A stretch of DNA of 64,000 nucleotides from Oceanobacillus halophilus (GCF_003628505.1 NZ_RBZP01000002.1:186001-250000), one strand, 5' to 3'. Numbered from the stretch's first letter, positions 19,008 through 29,316 are shown. Program-made: numbers and translations. Notes: generated by a model from the letters alone, not told the origin.

Positions 19008-19022
19008 TGAGAATGAATATCA
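19008..19022. promoter_or_regulatory. Fur-like box between pfeT and yyaL
   Basis: TGAGAATGAATATCA matches 13 of 15 positions of the Fur 7-1-7 consensus TGATAATNATTATCA. A weaker half-similar site (TGAGAATATTTATAC) lies just before it, from about 18988. It sits roughly 68 bases upstream of the inferred pfeT start point, outside the promoter, which suits activation of pfeT rather than repression; control of yyaL is the alternative. Confidence 0.6.
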
Positions 19023-19153
19023 TAATCAGTGCTTCCTAATGGAGATTTTCCCAATTTATTTTTTTGAATAATCCCTTCAGATTAGTTACTTTTATTAATC
19101 TTGGGTAATATTATGAATGTGGAAATTGAAATATAATAACGGAGCTGGATTGT

Positions 19154-21208
19154 ATGCATAATAAATCAAATTATTTAATTCACGAAAAATCTCCATATCT
19201 GCTACAACACGCTGATAATCCTGTTAATTGGTACTCTTGGGGAGATAAAGCGTTTGAAAAAGCGAAACAAGAAAATAAGCCAATTTTTCTTTCTATCGGC
19301 TATTCAACTTGCCATTGGTGTCATGTCATGGCTCATGAGTCATTTGAAGATGAAGAAGTAGCAGCTATTTTAAATGAAAAATACATAGCTATTAAAGTAG
19401 ACCGAGAAGAACGTCCGGATGTGGATTCGGTTTATATGAAAGTATGTCAAATGATGACAGGTCATGGAGGGTGGCCATTAACTATTTTCATGACCCCAAA
19501 CAAAATCCCATTTTATGCGGGAACTTATTTTCCAAAGGTTAGTAAATATGGTCGACCTGGGCTGATGGAGGCACTCACACAATTGCATCGAAAATATACG
19601 GAAGATCCTGACCATATTACAGAAGTAACTCAAAGTGTTACAGATGCCCTGAACAGATCACTTACAACTAAGAGTGAGAACCGTATTGATAAAGAAACAA
19701 TTGATACTGCCTATCAGCAACTAGCAAGAAGCTTTGACTTTACTTATGGTGGTTTTGGAGAAGCACCCAAATTTCCAATGCCACAAAATGTGTTATTTTT
19801 ATTACGACATTTCCATTTTACCGGTAATTCCGCTGCACTAAAAATAGTGGAAAAGACGTTAAAAGATATGGCTGCTGGTGGAATATGGGATCATATCGGT
19901 TTTGGATTTTCTCGTTACTCTACAGATGAAGAGTGGCTTGTTCCCCATTTCGAAAAAATGCTCTATGATAACGGCCTACTATTAATGGCCTATACCGAAT
20001 GCTATCAAGTTACAAATAATCTCTTCTATAAAAAGGTAGCTAAACAAATCATTACATTTATTAAACGAGAGATGACCAGCAAAGAAGGTGCATTTTATTC
20101 AGCTATAGATGCTGATTCAGAAGGAGTAGAAGGGAAATACTATGTTTGGGATTATGATGAGGTTCTAGAAATTCTCGGGCCTGAAATAGGAAAGCTCTTT
20201 ACTGATATATATGACATAACACCTGAAGGAAATTTTGAAGGAAAGAATATCCCTAATCTAATTGATGAAGATCTGGAATACGCAGCTCGTGATAACCAGA
20301 TGACCTATGAAACTATCCAAGACTTTATAGAAAACGCCAGAGTCAAACTTCTTAAGGCAAGAGAAAAACGTATTTATCCACATGTCGATGATAAGGTACT
20401 TACCGCTTGGAACGGGATTATGATTGCAGCACTCGCAAAAGCAGGGAGTGTTTTTGCTGAAGAAGAATACATACAAATGGCAAAAACTGCTGTCCATTTT
20501 ATCGAAGAAAATCTATTTCAAACAGAACGGCTAATGGCTCGATATCGAGAGGGTGAAACGAAGTATAAAGCCTATATTGATGACTACGCTTTTCTCTTAT
20601 GGGGTTATTTGGAATTATATCAGTCCACCTTCTCAAAAGAGTATTTAAAACAAGCACATTTCCTTGCAAACCAAATGATGGACCTATTCTGGGATCAGGA
20701 TAATGGTGGATTCTTTTTTAGTGGAAAAGATAGTGAAACACTCATTGCAAAAGATAAGGAAATCTATGACGGAGCTATTCCATCTGGAAATAGTGTAGCT
20801 GCAGTCATGCTAACAAGGCTCGGTTATTTATCAGGTGAAACAAATTATTTAGATAAAGTAGAAGAAATGTATCATACATTCTTTCATGATTTGAATAAAC
20901 AGCCATCTGCTAGTCCTTTCTTTCTTCAAAGTATGCAACTCATGGAAAATAAAACAAAAGAAGTGGTCGTTTTAGGTAAAGAGGATGAAGAGAAGTGCCA
21001 GAAAATCATTCAGCATCTCCAAAGAACATTTTTACCAAACATTGTGTTTCTCGTAGGCGAATCACCTGATGATTTTTCAAATATCGCACCATTCGCAGCA
21101 GAATATAAAGCTATTGATGAAACGACAACAGTATATATTTGCGAAAACTTTGCTTGCAGACAACCAACTACAGATATTGAAGAGGCAATTAATTCATTAA
21201 GGAAATAG
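19154..21208 (+). CDS. yyaL: YyaL-family protein, thioredoxin-like DUF255 plus six-hairpin domain
   Basis: 684 residues. The N-terminal DUF255 domain (about 1-165) begins [25 protein letters not shown] and has CHWCH in the position of a thioredoxin active site. The rest is a long alpha-barrel region like N-acylglucosamine epimerases and glycosidases (for example [41 protein letters not shown]). Homologues are found from bacteria to man (SPATA20), with no firm biochemical role. It is monocistronic, ends at a good terminator, and shares its upstream region with pfeT. Confidence 0.9.
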   Translation: MHNKSNYLIHEKSPYLLQHADNPVNWYSWGDKAFEKAKQENKPIFLSIGYSTCHWCHVMAHESFEDEEVAAILNEKYIAIKVDREERPDVDSVYMKVCQMMTGHGGWPLTIFMTPNKIPFYAGTYFPKVSKYGRPGLMEALTQLHRKYTEDPDHITEVTQSVTDALNRSLTTKSENRIDKETIDTAYQQLARSFDFTYGGFGEAPKFPMPQNVLFLLRHFHFTGNSAALKIVEKTLKDMAAGGIWDHIGFGFSRYSTDEEWLVPHFEKMLYDNGLLLMAYTECYQVTNNLFYKKVAKQIITFIKREMTSKEGAFYSAIDADSEGVEGKYYVWDYDEVLEILGPEIGKLFTDIYDITPEGNFEGKNIPNLIDEDLEYAARDNQMTYETIQDFIENARVKLLKAREKRIYPHVDDKVLTAWNGIMIAALAKAGSVFAEEEYIQMAKTAVHFIEENLFQTERLMARYREGETKYKAYIDDYAFLLWGYLELYQSTFSKEYLKQAHFLANQMMDLFWDQDNGGFFFSGKDSETLIAKDKEIYDGAIPSGNSVAAVMLTRLGYLSGETNYLDKVEEMYHTFFHDLNKQPSASPFFLQSMQLMENKTKEVVVLGKEDEEKCQKIIQHLQRTFLPNIVFLVGESPDDFSNIAPFAAEYKAIDETTTVYICENFACRQPTTDIEEAINSLRK

Positions 21209-21217
21209 AAAAACACT

Positions 21218-21252
21218 GATGATGTACTTTATTCAAAAGTGCATCATCTTTT
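21218..21252 (+). terminator. terminator of yyaL
   Basis: GATGATGTACT (21218-21228) pairs with AGTGCATCATC (21238-21248), followed by TTTT. The downstream MITE-like element is inserted at the end of its U tract. Confidence 0.85.
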
Positions 21253-21257
21253 AATAA

Positions 21258-21825
21258 GGCTCTTTTCGCATAGTTTGTTGTTTTTTGAAATTGTACAGTT
21301 GATGGAAACTCCGAATATATTTAATTAAGAATACTGCTTAGTCTTCGCTACGGAAATACACTCCGCTTTCCGCGGGGAGCTGGTGAGCCTCCTTCGTGCT
21401 GTCGCACTACGTAGTCTCACCGATGCTCTTCTTCCCACAGGAGTCTCCGTGTATGTCCTCCGCTATGCGTCTGCTCTACTTGTATAAAAAGGAATTATTC
21501 TGTTTTAAGGATAATAACGGTCTTAAAACGTAATTACTAGAGATATAAGCTCAAAGTAATCTTGAGCGCCTATTTAAGCGGAGGAAGAATACGAAGACTC
21601 CTGCGGGAAAAGCACGTGTCCGAAGACCCCGCAGCGGTGGTTTTTCCGCGAGGAGGCTGAGGCCGTGCCCGCGGAAAGCGGAGTATTCTGCCGGAGCGAA
21701 TGATTACACAAATCAAACATAAGTGTGAGCGAGAGCTACACTATTCTGAATTAAAGATATCAACAGTCTATATAAAATATAAAGTAAAGTCATGTTAAAA
21801 AGCAACAATCTTTTAGAAAAGAGCC
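21258..21825. mobile_element. MITE-like element, copy A, with 8-bp target duplication
   Basis: 568 bp bounded by GGCTCTTTTCG... at the left and ...AAAAGAGCC at the right; the outer ~80 bp on each side are imperfect inverted repeats (shared stretches include TTGTTG, TTTAATT(A/C)AGAAT). The perfect 8-bp direct repeat TTTAATAA flanks it (21250-21257 and 21826-21833). The interior is GC-richer, with several nested palindromes such as CCGCTTTCCGCGG, and codes for nothing recognisable. Copies at 41633, 52116 and 55503 are similar. It fills almost the whole yyaL-ferredoxin gap. Confidence 0.82.
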
Positions 21826-21898
21826 TTTAATAAAACAAATTTCCTAATTCTTACTGACAATATGAAAAAATATGTCGAAATACTTTCCTAACCTATAA

Positions 21899-21942
21899 AA
21901 AGGAAAAGGCTACCTTGTCTAACTAAGATAGCCTTTTCTATT
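21899..21942 (-). terminator. terminator of the ferredoxin gene
   Basis: AAAAGGCTACCTT pairs with AAGATAGCCTTTT (one mismatch) across a short loop, just after the stop codon in the minus direction, with U-rich sequence on both strands. Confidence 0.8.
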
Positions 21943-21946
21943 AAAT

Positions 21947-22186
21947 CTATCTATCCTCAAAGAATTTCTCTGCCCTCTCCAAGAATACTTCTTGATCAGG
22001 GGTCAAATCATATTCTTCTTCTATTGCTGATACAGGGCAAACTGCTTTACATGCACCACAGTCAATACAGATTTCTGGGTCTATGTAAAATTGATCTGGT
22101 CCTTCTTCTATACAATCAACTGGACAAACACTCACGCATTCTCCAGCTTTCTCTCCCTGGCAAGGATCTAAGATTACAAAAGCCAT
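21947..22186 (-). CDS. fdxA: ferredoxin with two clusters (Azotobacter-type, 7Fe/8Fe)
   Basis: 79 residues. The N-terminal half has C9, C17 and C21 in DPCQGEKAGECVSVCPVDC and the second half has CIDCGACKAVCP, the pattern of ferredoxins with one 3Fe-4S or 4Fe-4S and one 4Fe-4S cluster. It is a cytoplasmic one-electron carrier; partners are not evident from the neighbours. The start follows AGGAGG. It is a single-gene unit. Confidence 0.92.
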   Translation of the reverse strand: MAFVILDPCQGEKAGECVSVCPVDCIEEGPDQFYIDPEICIDCGACKAVCPVSAIEEEYDLTPDQEVFLERAEKFFEDR

Positions 22187-22392
22187 CTATGTCTACCTCC
22201 TTAAAGTCAGAAAAATTATACCTATTATAAATGATAAAGCAGGAATGCAGGGAAGTAAACTGATTAACTCAATTTGAGCTAGGATTTGTTTCATCTTTGG
22301 CGCTTTCTGTGTGAGCTTCAGCCATCCTTTAAGCAATTATCGGCGTGATATATCAATGGAGTGCTTGCTCAACCAAATCTCTTCCTTTACAA

Positions 22393-22438
22393 ATAAAAAA
22401 CCAAAATACCCAGAATTTATCTAGGCATTTTGGTTTTC
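22393..22438 (-). terminator. terminator of topB
   Basis: AAAACCAAAATACC pairs with GGCATTTTGGTTTT around an ~11-base loop; on the minus strand it is followed by a U run (AAAAAA at 22395-22400 on the plus strand). Confidence 0.82.
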
Positions 22439-22466
22439 TGTTTTACTTGCTATATAATTGAACTAT

Positions 22467-24635
22467 TTATTTTTTCAACTTAGCTAAAGCATCTGCAAGG
22501 GCATTGTTTTTAAATCCGTCATCTTGCTTCAAGTACTTGTTGATATCTTTCTTGGTAACTTTGTGCTGTTTCTCTTTACTTCTTCGTTTATTAAAAGTAG
22601 AAACTTTCTCACGATGACCGCATTTACAAGTAAATAATTGCCCCTCGCCTTCCCCGCGAAGTTCCATTCGTTTATGACAATTTGGGCATCTTGCATTGGT
22701 TTGTTTCGCAATGTTTTTCTTGTGACCACAGGAACGATCCTGACAAACGAGCATTCGGCCATGTTTATTTTTTACTTCGAGCATTAGTTTTCCGCAATCT
22801 GGACATTTAGTTCCTGTCATATTATCATGCTTGAATTTTTCTTCACTGCTTTTAATTTCCGTTACAATTTGTTTTGTGTATCCTTTTATTTCGGAAATGA
22901 ATTTGTCTTTTTTTAACTTTCCTTCAGCTATGGCACTTAACTTCTGCTCCCATTCTGCAGTTAATGCAGGGGAACGCAAATCAGCTGGTACCAAGTCTAA
23001 TAGTTGACGGCCTTTCGAAGTGATGAAAATATGTTTTCCTTTTAATTCCAAGTACATGCTATTGAACAGCTTCTCAATAATATCTGCACGTGTAGCAACT
23101 GTTCCAATACCCCCTGCCTGATTGATCGTTTTGGCAAGGTGTTTTTCTTCAGAACTCATGTATTTCACTGGGTTTTCCATCGCTTGTAACAAAGCACCTT
23201 CTGTAAATCGTTCAGGCGGCTTCGTTTCACCCTGTGTTTGTTTCAATTGAATATGATGGAACGTATCCCCATCATTTATAGCTGGCAAGCGTTGATCATC
23301 GTTCGCATCATCGTCTTCAAAGCGGTTGTTATATATTTCTTTCCAACCTTGCTTCTTCACTATTTTTCCTTTAGCAACAACTTTCTCCCCATTAATTTCT
23401 GCAAAAACGGTTGTTTGCTCGTATTCATAAGGATCAGACAACACTGCTAAAAATCGCTTCACAACTAAATCATAAATTTTCCTTTCTTTATCATTTAAAT
23501 CAGAAAGGACTACATGTTGTTCTGTCGGGATAATCGCATGGTGATCCGATACTTTGGAATTATCCACGACGGATTTCGGCAGTTTCATTTCCTTCTTCAA
23601 AAGTTTACCGGAAAACTTCGCGTATTCATCAACTCCACAAGCTCTAATTCGATCTTTTAAAGTTGGCACAATATCCGTGGAAATCACTCGTGAATCGGTA
23701 CGCGGGTATGTTAGTACTTTATGCTGTTCATAAAGCTTTTGCATAATAGATAACGTCTGTTTCCCAGAAAAATTAAATATTCGGTTTGCATCACGCTGCA
23801 ATTCCGTTAGATCATATAGTGGTGGAGCAAACTTTTTCTTATAGGATTTATTAACATTGGTGATTTTAACTGGTTTATTTTTCATTTTTGTTAGTAAGCT
23901 ATCTGCTCTTTCTTTAGAAAAGATTCTTGCATTATTCTTGTCATCCTGCCAAATAAACTTAAACCCTTTATTGGTATTTGCTTCGATTCCATAGAATTTT
24001 CGAGGATTAAATTCCTTAATCTCTTTCTCTCGCTGTGCCACCATTTCCAGTGTTGGTGTTTGGACACGACCGCTGGAAAGCTGCGCATTAAACTTTGTCG
24101 TAAGTGCCCTTGTTGCATTCAGACCAACATACCAGTCCGCTTCTGAGCGAGCAACAGCTGATGCATAAAGATTTTCATAGTTTTTTCCAGGTTTTAAGTT
24201 TTTGAATCCGTCACGGATCGCTTTATCGGTTACTGATGAAATCCACAACCGCTTCACCGGTTTTCTAACTCGGGATTTTTCTAAGATCCAGCGTGCAACC
24301 AGTTCCCCTTCTCTACCTGCATCTGTAGCGATTACTACATCACCAACGTCTTTACGATTGAGTTGGGTTTTCACCGTGTTAAATTGCTTCCCTGTTTTTT
24401 TCATTACAACTAGTTTTAAGTTGGACGGAAGCATTGGTAAATCATCCAGCTTCCAAGTCTTATATTTGTCATCATAAACTTCAGGGTCGGCAAGTGTCAC
24501 CAAATGTCCCAATGCCCATGTCACAATATATTTCGATCCTTCAAAATAGCCATTGCCCTTTTTAGAACAATTCAGTACACGGGCTATATCACGTCCAACA
24601 GAAGGTTTCTCTGCTAGTACAACTGTTTTACTCAT
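22467..24635 (-). CDS. topB: DNA topoisomerase III
   Basis: 722 residues (B. subtilis TopB has about 727). Type IA topoisomerases relax and decatenate DNA through a tyrosine-linked single-strand break. The Toprim domain starts TVVLAEKPSVGRDIARVL and has ATDAGREGELVARWI. The active-site tyrosine lies in VLTYPRTDSR. The C-terminus has zinc-ribbon-like cysteine pairs, CPDCGKLM...CQDRSCG and CPNCHKRM...CKCGHRE, then a lysine-rich tail. The start is ATG 24635 (MSKTVVLAEKPS) after GAGAGGAA; the frame is open nine codons further up but without a ribosome site. Confidence 0.95.
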   Translation of the reverse strand: MSKTVVLAEKPSVGRDIARVLNCSKKGNGYFEGSKYIVTWALGHLVTLADPEVYDDKYKTWKLDDLPMLPSNLKLVVMKKTGKQFNTVKTQLNRKDVGDVVIATDAGREGELVARWILEKSRVRKPVKRLWISSVTDKAIRDGFKNLKPGKNYENLYASAVARSEADWYVGLNATRALTTKFNAQLSSGRVQTPTLEMVAQREKEIKEFNPRKFYGIEANTNKGFKFIWQDDKNNARIFSKERADSLLTKMKNKPVKITNVNKSYKKKFAPPLYDLTELQRDANRIFNFSGKQTLSIMQKLYEQHKVLTYPRTDSRVISTDIVPTLKDRIRACGVDEYAKFSGKLLKKEMKLPKSVVDNSKVSDHHAIIPTEQHVVLSDLNDKERKIYDLVVKRFLAVLSDPYEYEQTTVFAEINGEKVVAKGKIVKKQGWKEIYNNRFEDDDANDDQRLPAINDGDTFHHIQLKQTQGETKPPERFTEGALLQAMENPVKYMSSEEKHLAKTINQAGGIGTVATRADIIEKLFNSMYLELKGKHIFITSKGRQLLDLVPADLRSPALTAEWEQKLSAIAEGKLKKDKFISEIKGYTKQIVTEIKSSEEKFKHDNMTGTKCPDCGKLMLEVKNKHGRMLVCQDRSCGHKKNIAKQTNARCPNCHKRMELRGEGEGQLFTCKCGHREKVSTFNKRRSKEKQHKVTKKDINKYLKQDDGFKNNALADALAKLKK

Positions 24636-24974
24636 ATTGAAATTCCTCTCTTTTAAAAACATCTAATTTTTACTTTACCACAGATAATGAAGGTTTGCAG
24701 ATATTCTATTTATCCGTTTGTTTGTGTCTCCTGATAAATTCCACGATGAACGACAGCCGATCAAGAAGACTAATTCGACATCAACTGAAAGGATATTATT
24801 AAATGTTGCATTAATGCAAAAAATGACGCACACCCGCCTCTTGGAATCCATACACTATTTTAGAATATCTACAAAACTAAGGCTTTGCTGAATTTCAGCG
24901 ATTACCATAGTTGCACCTATGCAGGAGGAATGTTTGATACTTTCCAATCTTGCCAAGTAAAGGAATGGGTTTAA
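24636..24974. other. intergenic region between topB and ytaF
   Basis: About 340 bases with no gene or repeat that I recognise. It must contain the two divergent start regions; a ribosome site AAAGGAATGG precedes ytaF. Confidence 0.4.
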
Positions 24975-25604
24975 ATGCTATATTTTACAGGGTTGTTCTT
25001 ATTAGTAATTGCAGTTAGTATTGATGGGTTTGGTGTTGGGATAACGTATGGCATGCAAAAAATAAAAGTTCCATTACCTGCACTATTCATCATTATGCTC
25101 TGCTCAGGCGCTGTTCTCTTAATATCAATGAGCATTGGAGATATGCTTGAATCATTTATCTCCACAAATATGGCTCAAAATATTGGTGGGTTTATATTAA
25201 TTTCATTAGGTTTATTCTCCCTATTTAATACTATTCGCTCTAATTTGAATGCAGAAAAAGAAGGGCCAGCCAATCAACCATCTAACAGCAAACTAAGTGA
25301 AATTAAGACTGTTCTAGCAACACCCGATAAAGCAGACTTAGATAAATCAGGTAATATTTCTATAGGAGAGGCACTATTGCTTGGTTTTGCATTAGCACTT
25401 GATGCATTTGGAGCGGGTATCGGTGCATCACTCTTAGGATATGCACCATTACTAACTGCTTTCCTTATTGCCAGTATGAGCGGAGGTTTTTTATATACTG
25501 GAATGAAACTAGGAATGCTTCTAGCTAAAAATCAAAAACTAAAAAAACTCTCTTTCCTTCCCCCCACTTTACTAATAGGACTAGGGATACTAAATATCAT
25601 TTAA
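24975..25604 (+). CDS. ytaF: YtaF family membrane protein (sporulation-associated, MntP-like)
   Basis: 209 residues in two related halves of about three membrane segments each. Both have an acidic motif in the first helix, VSIDGFGVGITYG and LALDAFGAGIGASL, with the half-linker at about 85-130. This is the layout of MntP/YtaF proteins; MntP exports manganese, while YtaF of Bacillus is linked to sporulation. The substrate here is unknown. No yybP-ykoY manganese riboswitch is visible upstream. Confidence 0.85.
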   Translation: MLYFTGLFLLVIAVSIDGFGVGITYGMQKIKVPLPALFIIMLCSGAVLLISMSIGDMLESFISTNMAQNIGGFILISLGLFSLFNTIRSNLNAEKEGPANQPSNSKLSEIKTVLATPDKADLDKSGNISIGEALLLGFALALDAFGAGIGASLLGYAPLLTAFLIASMSGGFLYTGMKLGMLLAKNQKLKKLSFLPPTLLIGLGILNII

Positions 25605-25637
25605 AAAGAAATCGGCCACTTCTGCCGATTTCTTTTA
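25604..25637. terminator. bidirectional terminator between ytaF and the SDR gene
   Basis: AAAGAAATCGGC pairs with GCCGATTTCTTT around CACTTCT, with T- and A-rich flanks; it lies between convergent genes. Confidence 0.9.
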
Positions 25638-25645
25638 TAATTATT

Positions 25646-26437
25646 CTATAATGCCCTAACAGCACCGCCATCAACAACTAATGTTTGACCTGTGATATAG
25701 GTATTGGCACCGGATGCTAAAAATACGATAGCCTTAGCAAATTCCTCAGGCTTTCCATACCGTTTCATTGGAATTGTTTCTTCATCCGCATCAATCACTT
25801 GCTCAATTGAACTATTCTGCTTGTCTGCAACCATTTGTTTTAATTCTAAGATTCGGTCGGTTTTAATTGTACCAGGACCCACTGTGTTGATTAAGATATT
25901 ATCTTGTCCCAGTTCTTGTGCTAATGTTTTGGAGAGACCTACAATACCCGGTCTCATCGTATTGGATAATACCAAATTGTCTAAACTTTGGTAAATGGAA
26001 GAAGATGCTAGATTTACAATCGTTCCACGTTTCTGCTTTTGCATGTACGGAACCACTGCACGAATAGTACGAACAAAACTTAATAGGTTTAATTCAAATG
26101 CATGATACCAATCATCATCCGTCATATCCAGAAAACTTCCTGCCGGTGGACCTCCTGCATTATTAACGAGAACATCTACCGTCCCATTCCAGGAGACTGC
26201 TTTATCAACTAATTCTTTTATGTCATCCTCGTTTTTCATATCACAAACGGTATAATCCACATTAAAATTTCCAGTAACTTGTTTCAGTTCATCAACTGTA
26301 GACTTCAATGCATCCTCATTTCGACTGCTTATTAATACGTGTGCCCCTTCCTTAGCAAATTCCATTGCAGAAGCTTTCCCCAAACCTTTACTTGCCGCTG
26401 TTACAATAACTGATTTCCCATTTAATTCTAAATCCAT
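25646..26437 (-). CDS. short-chain dehydrogenase/reductase, atypical active site
   Basis: 263 residues with the Rossmann fold: VTAASKGLGKA is the cofactor loop, VDVLVNNAGGPPAG the structural NNAG motif, and IVNLASSS carries the catalytic serine region. The usual YxxxK is not present; the aligned positions read SNTMR (LSNTMRPGIVGLSKTLA), a pattern I know from one SDR subgroup of Bacillaceae often annotated as 3-oxoacyl-ACP reductase-like. The substrate is unknown. Single gene, preceded by a GGGGTGGTTAG ribosome site. Confidence 0.82.
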   Translation of the reverse strand: MDLELNGKSVIVTAASKGLGKASAMEFAKEGAHVLISSRNEDALKSTVDELKQVTGNFNVDYTVCDMKNEDDIKELVDKAVSWNGTVDVLVNNAGGPPAGSFLDMTDDDWYHAFELNLLSFVRTIRAVVPYMQKQKRGTIVNLASSSIYQSLDNLVLSNTMRPGIVGLSKTLAQELGQDNILINTVGPGTIKTDRILELKQMVADKQNSSIEQVIDADEETIPMKRYGKPEEFAKAIVFLASGANTYITGQTLVVDGGAVRAL

Positions 26438-26655
26438 CTAACCACCCCTTCATCCATTCTTTAAACAATCTCTATTAAATTATAATTCTATTATATAAGA
26501 TTTGGCAAAATATCTACAATTTTTCAAAAAAACAAAACAACTCATAGCTAGATTGATTTCCTATGATAAAATATAGTTAGGAGGTTTTTTTATAAGCCTA
26601 TTTGTGATTGTTTGAACAATACAGAAACAGGAATTTACAGAAGGGAATGTACGAT

Positions 26656-29316
26656 ATGAAAAACAGCTCTCACGGAAAATGGTTTCACTTAAATACTCAA
26701 GACATCATTGAACAATTAAACACTAATTCGGAAAAAGGACTTGATTCTAAAGAAGCTGTTAAAAGACAAGAATTATATGGAAAAAACGTTTTGTCAGAGA
26801 CGAAAAGAGAATCCAATTTCAAACGTTTCTTAAAACAATTTCATGATATTCTTATTTACGTCCTGATTTTCGCTGCACTCATCACCACACTACTCCAACA
26901 GTACATCGACACCACCGTAATTGTACTTGTTATTATCATCAATGCTTTTATTGGATATATTCAAGAAAATAAAGCAGAAAAAGCCCTCCATTCCATAAAG
27001 AAAATGCTTTCGCTACATGCAAATGTCATACGTGATGGGCAGCGTACGAAACTCGGTGCCGATGAATTAGTCGTTGGTGACATTGTATTGCTAAGTGCTG
27101 GAGATAAAGTACCAGCAGACATTCGTTTCTTACAATGTCACAATATTAGTATCGATGAGTCCGCACTAACTGGCGAATCTGTTTCCGCAGAAAAGAAAAC
27201 GGATACACTACCAGAAGATACAGTTCTTGGGGATCGTCAGAACATGGCATTCTCCGGCACATCTGTGACATCTGGAACAGGAATCGGTGTGGTTGTTGAA
27301 ACTGGGAATGATACGGAACTTGGAAAAATAAATACATCCATCGCCGAAGTGGTTGAAATAAAAACACCTCTCTTACAACAAACGGCAACATTTGGAAAAC
27401 AAATTTCTATTGCTATTGTTGGTTTAGGAGTAATCATGTTTCTATTTGCCTATTTTCTAAGAGATTATGGAATTGGGGAATTAACGTTATCCATTATAGC
27501 CATGATTGTAGCAGCTATTCCAGAAGGATTACCAGCAATCATGTCGATTATCCTAGCAATAGGTGTTCAAAATATGGCTAGTAAAAAAGCGATTGTTAGA
27601 AATCTCCCTTCCGTGGAAACGTTAGGATCCGTTTCGGTTATTTGTTCGGACAAAACGGGGACATTAACGAAGAATGAAATGACCGTAAAATCGCTTGTCA
27701 CTGCATCAAATTCCTATAAAATCACTGGTCTCGGATATACACCTGAAGGAAAAATTTCTTATGATAATAAAGAAGCGGATGTTGAGGGTGATGAAGAATT
27801 AAAACGCATTTTATTATGCATGAAAACCGTAAATGATGCAACATTAGCAAAAGATGAAAATCACCATTGGAAAATTCACGGCGAACCAACAGATGGTGCC
27901 TTAATTACCTTAGCGGAGAAAGCTAATAAAGAACTTCCCCATCTTCAAAAAGAAGCTAAAATACCATTTGATTCAGAGTACAAATATATGGCCGTCTTAA
28001 CAACCTACCATGATAGTAAATATATCTTTATTAAAGGTGCACCTGATCGGTTATTTGAAATGGCTGAGTCTACTAATACATTCTCCCGTGAATTTTGGGA
28101 AGAAAAAATGCTGGAACTAGCTAAAAAAGGAGAAAGAGTAATTGGCGCAGCTTATAAAAAGGTACCAAGTAATGTTCAAAGTATCCATCATGAAGACTTA
28201 AAAGAGGAAGTACATTTTTTAGGATTAGCGGGTATTATTGACCCTCCACGCGAAGAAGCTATTCAAGCTATAGAAGAGTGCAGGAATGCAGGAATTAGAG
28301 TGAAAATGATAACAGGAGATCACCCAGAAACTGCCTATGCCATTGGAAAGCAAATGGGTATTGGTAATGGTCACCATGCCCTTGAAGGCAGAAAAATTGA
28401 TCAGTTATCAGATGAGGAGCTAGCAGAAGCGGTTCAGACATACGACATTTTTGCAAGAACAAGCCCACACAATAAGTTAAGACTAGTGGAAGCTTTGCAA
28501 AGTAATGGAGAAATATGTTCGATGACCGGTGATGGAGTCAATGACGCACCATCATTAAAGAAAGCAGATATTGGTGTAGCAATGGGCATCAAAGGGACCG
28601 AAGTTGCGAAAGATGCCTCGAAAATGATACTGGTAGATGATAATTTCAAGACCATTGTCAGTGCTGTTGAGGAAGGCAGGAGGGTATATGACAACCTCAA
28701 AAAAACAATTCTGTTTATCCTACCAACCAATGGTGCAGAAGCATTACTCGTTGCTGGTAGTATTCTACTTGGAATGTCCATGCCACTTACACCAGTTCAA
28801 ATTCTGTGGGTGAACATGATAACAGCAGTAACCATTGCTCTATCTCTTGCTTTCGAAGGACTGGAGAAAGGGGCCATGAATCAGCCACCCCGACCTAAGA
28901 AATCTCATTTACTAAATGGTTATTATGTATTTCGTATCGCCTATGTTTCGATAATTATCGGAATGACCTGTTTATATCTATTTATTAACCTTTCCAATCT
29001 CGGTTACGAACTTCATTTAATCAACACAATTATCTTAAATACCATTGTCTTTGGAGAAATGTTCTATCTATTCAACTGCAGAAACGAATTAGATCCTGCA
29101 TTTTCTAAAGGATTCTTTACCAATAAAGTAGCCTTTCTCGTTTCAGGCTTGCTCATCCTATTTCAAATCATGATTACCTATGTGCCATTTCTTAATACAG
29201 CACTGGGAACAGCACCGATGAAACTATCACACTGGTTCATCCCAATCCTACTAGGTGCTATCGTGTTTTTAGTAGTAGAAGTGGAAAAATGGATGACTAG
29301 AAAAGTTAGAAGCTAG
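26656..29316 (+). CDS. P2-type cation-transporting ATPase (Ca2+-ATPase-like)
   Basis: About 886 residues. It shows the actuator motif DESALTGES, the ion-binding helix AAIPEGLPAIMSIILAIG, the phosphorylation site CSDKTGTLTKNEM, KGAPDRL in the nucleotide domain, and TGDGVNDAPSLKKADIG. The C-terminal six-helix part (QILWVNMITAV...) completes a P-type ATPase of group II, the group of Ca2+, Na+ and H+ pumps; Ca2+ export is the usual guess for PEGLP proteins but is not proven. The start is ATG 26656, nine bases after AAGGGA; an upstream TTG has no ribosome site. Confidence 0.88.
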   Translation: MKNSSHGKWFHLNTQDIIEQLNTNSEKGLDSKEAVKRQELYGKNVLSETKRESNFKRFLKQFHDILIYVLIFAALITTLLQQYIDTTVIVLVIIINAFIGYIQENKAEKALHSIKKMLSLHANVIRDGQRTKLGADELVVGDIVLLSAGDKVPADIRFLQCHNISIDESALTGESVSAEKKTDTLPEDTVLGDRQNMAFSGTSVTSGTGIGVVVETGNDTELGKINTSIAEVVEIKTPLLQQTATFGKQISIAIVGLGVIMFLFAYFLRDYGIGELTLSIIAMIVAAIPEGLPAIMSIILAIGVQNMASKKAIVRNLPSVETLGSVSVICSDKTGTLTKNEMTVKSLVTASNSYKITGLGYTPEGKISYDNKEADVEGDEELKRILLCMKTVNDATLAKDENHHWKIHGEPTDGALITLAEKANKELPHLQKEAKIPFDSEYKYMAVLTTYHDSKYIFIKGAPDRLFEMAESTNTFSREFWEEKMLELAKKGERVIGAAYKKVPSNVQSIHHEDLKEEVHFLGLAGIIDPPREEAIQAIEECRNAGIRVKMITGDHPETAYAIGKQMGIGNGHHALEGRKIDQLSDEELAEAVQTYDIFARTSPHNKLRLVEALQSNGEICSMTGDGVNDAPSLKKADIGVAMGIKGTEVAKDASKMILVDDNFKTIVSAVEEGRRVYDNLKKTILFILPTNGAEALLVAGSILLGMSMPLTPVQILWVNMITAVTIALSLAFEGLEKGAMNQPPRPKKSHLLNGYYVFRIAYVSIIIGMTCLYLFINLSNLGYELHLINTIILNTIVFGEMFYLFNCRNELDPAFSKGFFTNKVAFLVSGLLILFQIMITYVPFLNTALGTAPMKLSHWFIPILLGAIVFLVVEVEKWMTRKVRS

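Noticed and set aside
24810-24975. Manganese (yybP-ykoY) riboswitch before ytaF
   Set aside because: The conserved aptamer segments of that class are not present.
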